Shown here piece after piece: positions 58,424 to 64,000 of a stretch of DNA of 64,000 bases. Where the stretch lies: the NCBI RefSeq assembly GCF_963169125.1, contig NC_084798.1, positions 101,511,970 to 101,575,969 of the forward strand. Reading direction: 5' to 3'. Under the pieces are notes generated by a model, which was not told the origin of the DNA, made no database searches, and worked only from the letters and a program-made list of their open reading frames with translations. Position 1 is the stretch's first letter, and every line of letters begins with the position of its first letter. The translations under genes were made by a program, and so were the position numbers. The stretch is from Humulus lupulus (taxonomy: Eukaryota; Streptophyta; Magnoliopsida; Rosales; Cannabaceae).

Positions 58424-60505
58424 GACATTGCAACAAAAATAATGTCATTTTCGCAGCAGGGGCCAAGAGCTCTGTCAGCAGGACTGTTGAAGACATTGAC
58501 TGGGATTCTTTTACTGTCAAGGGGACATGCCAGGAAATTGAGAAACGTTATTTGTGGCTTACTTTTGCCCCTGATCCAGCTACTGTAATTATTGTTATCT
58601 CATTTGTTTGGTTGTATCTATTAACTGTTGCTTTTTCATACATAATATGTAATTAGTTGTTGATCCTTTGTGCCCTCGTAGGTAAGACCGGAAGAAGTAC
58701 TAGAAAAAGGTCTGCTTATGGTTCAAAATTCTCAAAAGAATTACCTCTACAAGTGTGATCAGTTGAAGTCCATTCGTCAAGATTTAACTGTGCAAAGAAT
58801 TCAAAATCAACTAACAATAAAGGTTTGTTTCAAAACCTCTCTTTCTTTCTCTCATGTAAACATATACTTATATTTGACTCCTACATGTTAACAGTTAATA
58901 TGTGATATCAAGGCAATAGGGAATGCATTAAATGCAACATTTAATCTGGATATTAATGCATATATGTTCGGTATAAGTAATCATAATTTTGAGTATCAAA
59001 GCATAGAATATATTTTTTTGTGTATTTTGTTTTAATATTTTAATTAACTTCACCATGACTTTAAAGGGTTCAATGAAACAGAGTAGTTATACCGGTACCG
59101 CCAAATGAAGCTTTGGTTTTTAACATGTATATAACTTGCCATTGTATTCATTATCCATAATTTGTTTCAGGTTTATGAAACTCGTGCTCGGTTAGCATTG
59201 GAGGTTGGGGACCTAACTGTGTATAATCAGGTTTGTTGTTTTTTTTTTTTCAGTGTATCTCAAAGGGGTACTTTTTGTCGTTGAGATCAATACACATATT
59301 TACAGTCCTATTCATGATAAAATTTCTCTCAGACTAGGTTTTGTTACTCATCTTGGTGGATTCTGTAATTCTTGTGAAATAATTGACGTGTTATTGCACT
59401 GAAATTATACATCTCAATTAGCAGATAAGAAATTGGCTATAATCAAAAGCAGGACTTAGTGAATGCCATTTTCTCTTGTACACTTTACATAACAACTACA
59501 CAACTTTAAGATTATACTTATTAGTCATTACATTGAAACAAATTGAAGAGAAAATTTCCAGGTATCTTTTCCTGTGTAAGCAAGAATTTTCCTTGTGTAT
59601 TATCTTATTCCGTTTCTGTTAAAAATTTAGTTCGATGTGATTTTTGCTTGTCATTGATGACCCATCTCTTCAAGTTTAATTGTGTTGTAATTATGATATT
59701 ATTTGGGATATTTTTTCATGCACCTCCTTTTGTACAAATGATATTTATTTATTTATTTTAAATAAAGTAACCACATATCTTCACAAGTTACATTCTCTAT
59801 GAACTCTTTTATGCAATTTCAGTGCCAGTCTCAGCTGCAATCCCTTTATGCTGAAGGAATTGAGGGATGCCACATGGAGTTTGCTGCATACAACTTACTA
59901 TGTGTTATCCTGCACTCTAGTAACAACAGAGATCTTGTATCATCTATGTCGAGGTCAGTTATGATTGGAGGAAATTTTGTTCGCTATGTACCATCCTTGT
60001 ACTGTGTTGAAACACTTGTATTGACCTTCAATCTTTGTTGTGAAATTGAGTTCAGATTATCAAGTGAAGCTAAAAGAGATAATGCAGTGAGGCACGCTCT
60101 TGCAGTTCGGGTAGCTGTCTCTTCTGGAACTATGTTATGTTCTTCAGGCTCTTTAAAACAACACCAAATTTGAACACTTGTCTGATGGGTGAGTTTTGAT
60201 TAAGTCACTCTCCATTTTAATAAAAATAATTATTAAAGAATGATCGTATTCATATAAGGGTATGTAAGATTTATGCAGATCTATATGTTGAAAAGATGCG
60301 GTTTAAGGCAGTGTGCTGCATATCTCGATCTTATCGGCCTATGTTTCCTGTTTCTTATATCGCTCAGGTTCTGGGCTTCTCTAGTGTTGCTTCTGACAAT
60401 GATGAAAAAGATTCAGATGGATTATAGGAATGTATTGAGTGGTTGAAGGCACATGGCACATGTCTTATTGTAGATAGTAATGGAGAGATGCAGCTTGATG
60501 CCAAG
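58424..60505 (+). pseudogene. SAC3 family protein A (SAC3A) fragment, six exons
   Basis: Exons at 58424-58584 (VEDIDWDSFTVKGTCQEIEK, LTFAPDPAT), 58682-58822 (VRPEEVLEKGLLMVQNSQKN, LTVQRIQNQLTIK), 59171-59230 (VYETRARLALEVGDLTVYNQ), 59823-59953 (CQSQLQSLYAEGIEGCHMEF, NLLCVILHSSNNRDL), 60056-60188 (LSSEAKRDNAVRHALAVRVA, then a 1-base loss near 60130, then NTCLM in the other frame) and 60279-60505 (LYVEKMRFKAVCCISRSYRP, QVLGFSSVASDND, stop at 60426, ECIEWLKAHGTCLIVDSNGE). This is the SAC3/GANP domain of the plant SAC3A/THP3-like protein, linked to mRNA processing and export. All splice borders are GT..AG and in phase. N-terminal exons are missing. Confidence 0.88.
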
Positions 60506-61440
60506 GTATGTTTAACCACACGCTTTTATTGGCAGGTGCACCATGTTTGTTATATATGTTTTTTTTATTAATAGCTAAACAGTCATCTTATGAATTTGAT
60601 TTGCTAAATGGTCAAATTTATCAGCTTTTACACTTGTATATATCTTAAGATACACTAGCTGTAGTATAAAAACTAATTATATCAGTATTTATTCTGGTTA
60701 AATAGTACCGGCCGGCAGCCAGTTTATTACAATGTTTAGGATTTAGGATTTTGTATACTGTCTTTAGAAAATTGGTCTAAACTTCTAGATAGGTACAGCT
60801 AAATACGTGAATATTTGATGTATTGTTGTTAACACTTCATTCTTATGATCTGATAGTTATTTTCTGCGTTTATAAATGGGAATATAATTTGATCATGATT
60901 ATGACCTATATCTTAGTTGGACACTTTTATTATGATTTTGATCATGAAATCTATACATTTCCCTCATAACCACACTTTATATATTGTGTTACTTTTAAGC
61001 TTAGTAGTAATTATGAATAGGATGATTTCTTTCAGTTTCCATATAACTACCATATTCTGTCTCTCACTATGAATGATATGATATTTCATGACTTCATTAG
61101 TTTTTCTTTTATATTTTATTTACCAGATTCAACAAGTGAAGTGAAAAAAAAATCTGATTTGGAAGGCTTTGGTGTGCTGACATTTGGAAGATCATGAATT
61201 CCTAATTTTACTTTTGAATATGCAACTGTTTAAGACTATTTTGTTGACTATTCTAAGAATGTTTTGTTTATGTTAATTAGGCAGTGTTGAATATCTTAAG
61301 ACTTTTAGATTGTTTTTTTTAGATAATCTTGAATTTATTTTGACACAATTATTTGGTTATGTGTTATGAACCATATAATTGGTACTCAAAAATATATTTG
61401 TACATTGTTAAGGGTGTCTTAAGTATATTAAATGAAGTGG
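60506..61440 (+). other. Right flank of the SAC3A fragment
   Basis: AT-rich; a possible terminal exon-like piece at 61127-61197 (after TTTACCAG, reading STSEVKKKSDLEGFGVLTFG, RS and stop) is only weakly supported. Otherwise nothing recognisable. Confidence 0.35.
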
Positions 61441-61875
61441 GTTTGAATTAAAGCAATAAAAAATAATTATAATGTACATGTTTATATAATAATAATTCAA
61501 GCTTATTCAAATATTATAATAATACAAAAAATGTGTTATTGTATGTTTTACAATATCACTGGTTTATAAGCATAAAATTATGTTATGCAAACTATTTTCT
61601 ATTATGCAGAAAGTGTGTTATTATAAAGTGTATCATAACACTACTTTATAAGTACAAAAAAATATCATATAATCTATTTATAAATAGCATAATGAAATAC
61701 TTATCTAACTATTAAAATAACACAACAAAAGTGTAATCGTAGGCTATACCATAACACATGTCTATAACTATGGAAAAGTGTTATGCAAAGTGCTCCGACC
61801 TACTATAACCCTGCTTTCCTTAACACATCAAAAAGTGTTATAGTATATATTTGATAATACTTTTTCAGTCTTATT
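61441..61875 (+). repeat. Right subterminal repeats of the CACTA element
   Basis: The words GTGTTAT and ATAACAC recur at least seven times in both orientations (for example 61528, 61612, 61637, 61749, 61773, 61833) amid AT-rich DNA. Clustered short subterminal repeats are the binding sites for the TNPA-type protein in CACTA elements; here the role is inferred. Confidence 0.65.
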
Positions 61876-61897
61876 GAAAGTATTTTTTCTTGTAGTG
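61876..61897 (-). repeat. Right terminal inverted repeat of the CACTA element
   Basis: Reverse complement begins CACTACAAGAAAAAATACTT; ends one base before the CTA duplication. Confidence 0.9.
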
Positions 61898-62416
61898 CTA
61901 CTTCCTCTTCGTCCACACTTTCGGAGCGTGGAAGATTATTTCGGTCCAACTTTTGTTCTGAGCTTGAAGTTGTCCGCCATGAGGTGCTGGACCTTAGGCG
62001 AGTTATTCGCTCTAGGGATGCGGACATTGCTTTGAAGATGAAGAGATCAACATTCTCCACAGTACCGTGGAGCTCAAACAGAAGGAAGTGACCGAGTTGA
62101 CTCTTAGGATAACCTAGATGGAAGGGAAACTTGTTGATCAGCTCCAAAAGTCTGAAGTTGAGAAAGATGGACCAACTACGGAAGGATGCTCTTGTCAAGA
62201 AGGAGCAAGAGGTCAAGGCTGTCCAGGACAAGGCTCGAGAGGAGTATTCAGAGACATCTTTCTCTTGCTTCTACTTGATATGAGAGTCCAACAAAGATCT
62301 GAACTTGGATTTCTTTCCCAAGAAGGCGCAAGCGAAGGAGCTTAGGAAGTGTCTGGCTCGTGAGGCTGCCGAGGCTTAGGGTGGTCTTTCAGATGATACT
62401 CCTTACCCTAGTTAGT

Positions 62417-63219
62417 CTTCTTTTGGTCTTTACTCTGTCTTTCCTTTCCTGTCATTGGTGGGGCACCTTGTACTTGACAATTCTTACATATGACATTTTA
62501 TGCCTTTATGCTTTTTTGTTATGAGTACTCAGTGTATTGATTGAAATATTTTATTTCCAATGTTTACTAAGTATATCAACTCACAACCCTCATTGGTTCA
62601 GGTATTAGTATACTCTAAACACATGTATTTCACGTGCCATACTAACCTTACTCTTTTATGTTTTTCATGCTAACAACCATGGTAATGTGACTAGTATGAT
62701 ACTTCACCAAGTACCATGAACAAAACAGGTCAGGTCGACCACCCCATGGGTGATAGGCCGACCACCAATGCCTTTTTTGTATTTGTTTTTTGCACTTTCG
62801 GAACATATGTTGAACAAATGTCCTAGAAAAACTTGCTTAGTACTTAAGGTCATGCCCTCATTTCTTGTGTATACCTCGATCAGTATGTCCCATATGCCCC
62901 CTAAGTGATCATTGGTTTAAAAGCCTTGGTCACTTGCTACTTGACCATGCCTTGCTTCGACCGTTTAGACACATAGTACTATCCCTTTTCATGCAAGCTG
63001 CAAATGCTTTTCCCTCATTGGTAGTCGAGTGATGGTTTCATACTTAGTAGTAATGATACCTATACACAGATGCAGATTGTGTAGCAAGTGTTGATCACGA
63101 TCTACATAATCTCTCGTATACTCGTTATAATGATTGTAGACAAAAGTGTCTAAGTTGGACCAACCGGGTCTAAATGGGCTAATCGAGCCTGTAACAAGTC
63201 TTAGATCAAATTATCGATC
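62417..63219 (+). other. Downstream region of the antisense gene in gypsy element 2
   Basis: Non-coding. Contains two GGTCGACCACC/GGCCGACCACC words (62735-62770) like those in the LTR and intron. No gene seen. Confidence 0.45.
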
Positions 63220-64000
63220 AGTCCCTCAAGGACCAGATTCGATTATGATTCGATGATGGCAACTGGTCTTCAGACCAGTCTCTTTTTTGATCGTATGGGT
63301 CGATAGGTTCCTCAAGAACCAGGATCGAACGTGATCAAATAATGGCGACTGGTCCTCGAACCAGTCTCTTTTGTTGATCGTATAGGTTGATAGGTTCCTT
63401 AAGAACCAAGATCAAACATGATCAAATAAGTCGACGACAAGGTCCTCGGACCAGTCTCTTGTTCGGATCGTATGGGTCGATAGGCTCCTCAAGAACAAAG
63501 ATTGAACATGATCCATAAATTTAGCGACAGGGTCCTAGGACCTATCTCTCGTTTGGATCGTATGGGTCGATAGTTTCCTCAAGAATCAAGATAGAACATG
63601 ATCCATAATTTGGCAACAAGGTCCTAGGACCTGTCTCTTGATTGGATCGTATGGGTCGATAGGCTCCTCAAGAACCAAGATCGAACATGATCTATATTTT
63701 GGCGACAAGGTCCTAGGACCTGTCTCTCGTTTGGATCATATGGGTCGATAGGCTCCTCAAGAACCAAGATCAAACATGATCCATAATTTGACGACAAGGT
63801 CCTAGGATATGTCTCTTGTTTGGATCGTATGGGTTGATAGGCTCCTCAAGAACCAAGAACAAACATGATCCATAATTTGGCGGCAAGGTTCTCAGACCAG
63901 TCTCTTGTTTGGATCATATAGGTCGATAGGCTCCTCAGAAACCAAGATCGAACATGATCCATATTTTTGCGACAAGGTCCTAGGACCTGTTCTCATTTGG
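63220..64000 (+). repeat. Satellite-like tandem array, about 90 bp x 8-9, open at the right edge
   Basis: Unit landmarks are GGATCGTATGGGTCGATAGG, CTCCTCAAGAACCAAGATCG, AACATGATCCATAATTTGG and CGACAAGGTCCTAGGACC. They recur every 88-90 bp from about 63220 to the window end. Left units are more diverged than those near 63600-63900, as expected at an array edge. The position matches the tandem blocks between pol and the antisense gene in gypsy element 1. CCTAGG and GGTCC..GGACC give each unit a small palindrome. Confidence 0.9.

Larger units (their letters stand above)
51997..61897 (+). mobile_element. Pack-type CACTA DNA transposon carrying five host gene fragments, TSD CTA
   Basis: The left end is CACTACACCAAAAATCACTT and the right end, reverse-complemented, is CACTACAAGAAAAAATACTT. 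The first 22 bp match at 18 positions, and a second inverted block TGAAAAAGTATTAT lies 46 bp (52043-52056) and 30 bp (61854-61867) inside the ends. The target duplication CTA stands at 51994-51996 and 61898-61900; 3 bp is the CACTA (EnSpm) rule. Removing the 9901 bp restores the antisense gene of gypsy element 2. I find no TNPD- or TNPA-like coding region, so the element is non-autonomous. Its interior is made of intron-bearing fragments of unrelated genes, all on the + strand. Confidence 0.92.
41180..62416 (+). pseudogene. Antisense gene of gypsy element 2, split by two insertions
   Basis: A non-coding first exon ends at a clear donor (TTTGG|GTAAGTACTT, 41260). The intron holds copia element 2 and ends at TTTCCTTTGTTGCAG|ATG (51509/51510). 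The coding exon reads MSNSSLSDKSVSERIPQEFL then RVKRIFPRSALYLFSEEDFL, followed by a Ser/Gln/Arg-rich stretch with a stop at 51840 and two more before the CACTA insertion at 51997. After it, 61901-62416 gives a charged, heptad-like segment (CSELEVVRHEVLDLRRVIRS, later KEQEVKAVQDKAREEYSE in a shifted frame). The globular domain seen in gypsy element 1 is missing, so this copy is internally deleted. Function unknown. Confidence 0.55.
39751..64000 (-). mobile_element. Ty3/gypsy element 2, Tat type, minus strand, running past the right edge
   Basis: The 3' LTR is at 39751-40655, followed by TTTGCCCCCAGG (reverse complement of a polypurine tract like that of gypsy element 1), then an antisense gene reading on the + strand and a tandem-repeat array at 63220-64000. 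This is the same order as the 3' part of gypsy element 1, mirrored. The pol genes must lie right of 64000. It carries two younger insertions, copia element 2 (41679-50901) and a CACTA transposon (51997-61897). Confidence 0.75.

Noticed and set aside
59543..59761. 72-codon frame inside the SAC3A fragment
   Set aside because: It lies in an intron between exons ending 59230 and starting 59823 and has a composition typical of T-rich intron DNA.
52420..60505. A cluster of five functional host genes
   Set aside because: Each gene is a fragment lacking essential exons (no catalytic Glu in the hydratase, no PPC domain in AHL, 37 residues of exportin-1), several have stops or a frameshift, and the whole lies between CACTA ends with a target duplication.
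1..64000. tRNA, rRNA, CRISPR, riboswitch or bacterial-type operon features
   Set aside because: None found on either strand; the sequence is plant nuclear repeat DNA, so prokaryotic feature types do not apply.

Overview
The window is nuclear DNA of a flowering plant, almost certainly a eudicot. It is AT-rich, it is packed with Ty1/copia and Ty3/gypsy LTR retrotransposons of plant lineages, and it holds intron-containing fragments of typical plant genes (AHL AT-hook protein, exportin-1, SAC3A, mitochondrial enoyl-CoA hydratase). I see no intact host gene, no rRNA or tRNA gene and no CRISPR array. The layout is a set of nested insertions, most of them dated relative to each other by target-site duplications (TSDs) that I could read directly.

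Positions 1-8400 hold four copies of one LTR-like family (ends TGTAAYG..CGTTACA, about 2.2-2.7 kb, no coding capacity) inserted into one another; two inner copies have exact 5-bp TSDs (CTAAT, TGACT). The outer copy sits in the leader of a decayed minus-strand copia element whose 5' LTR is 9922-12194. Positions 12195-15168 are a decayed gypsy element (LTR end, primer-binding region, broken gag, tandem repeats). 15169-15473 is another copia LTR end.

Positions 15479-38883 are one plus-strand copia element (TSD ATGAC). Its leader is split by a 13.2-kb plus-strand gypsy element of the Tat type (19267-32472, TSD ATAGT), recognised by gag-PR-RT-RNaseH-second RNaseH-integrase order, 3' tandem repeats and a spliced antisense gene with its own TATA box. 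Both elements are full of in-frame stops, mostly explicable as single C-to-T or G-to-A changes.

From 39751 to beyond the right edge runs a second, older Tat-type gypsy element on the minus strand. What is visible is its 3' LTR, its antisense gene (reading on the + strand from a TATA box at 41153) and its tandem-repeat array (63220-64000). The intron of that antisense gene was invaded by a young minus-strand copia element (41679-50901, TSD GGGCT, near-identical LTRs, intact YVDD reverse transcriptase, and a short two-exon gag-like ORF). Its coding part was invaded by a 9.9-kb non-autonomous CACTA DNA transposon (51997-61897, TSD CTA).

The CACTA element is the most interesting object. It carries, all on the same strand and with introns kept, pieces of at least five unrelated host genes: enoyl-CoA hydratase, a multi-pass membrane protein resembling MTP12/ZnT5, exportin-1, an AHL AT-hook protein and SAC3A. 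It shows no transposase. It is therefore a Pack-type (transduplicating) CACTA element.
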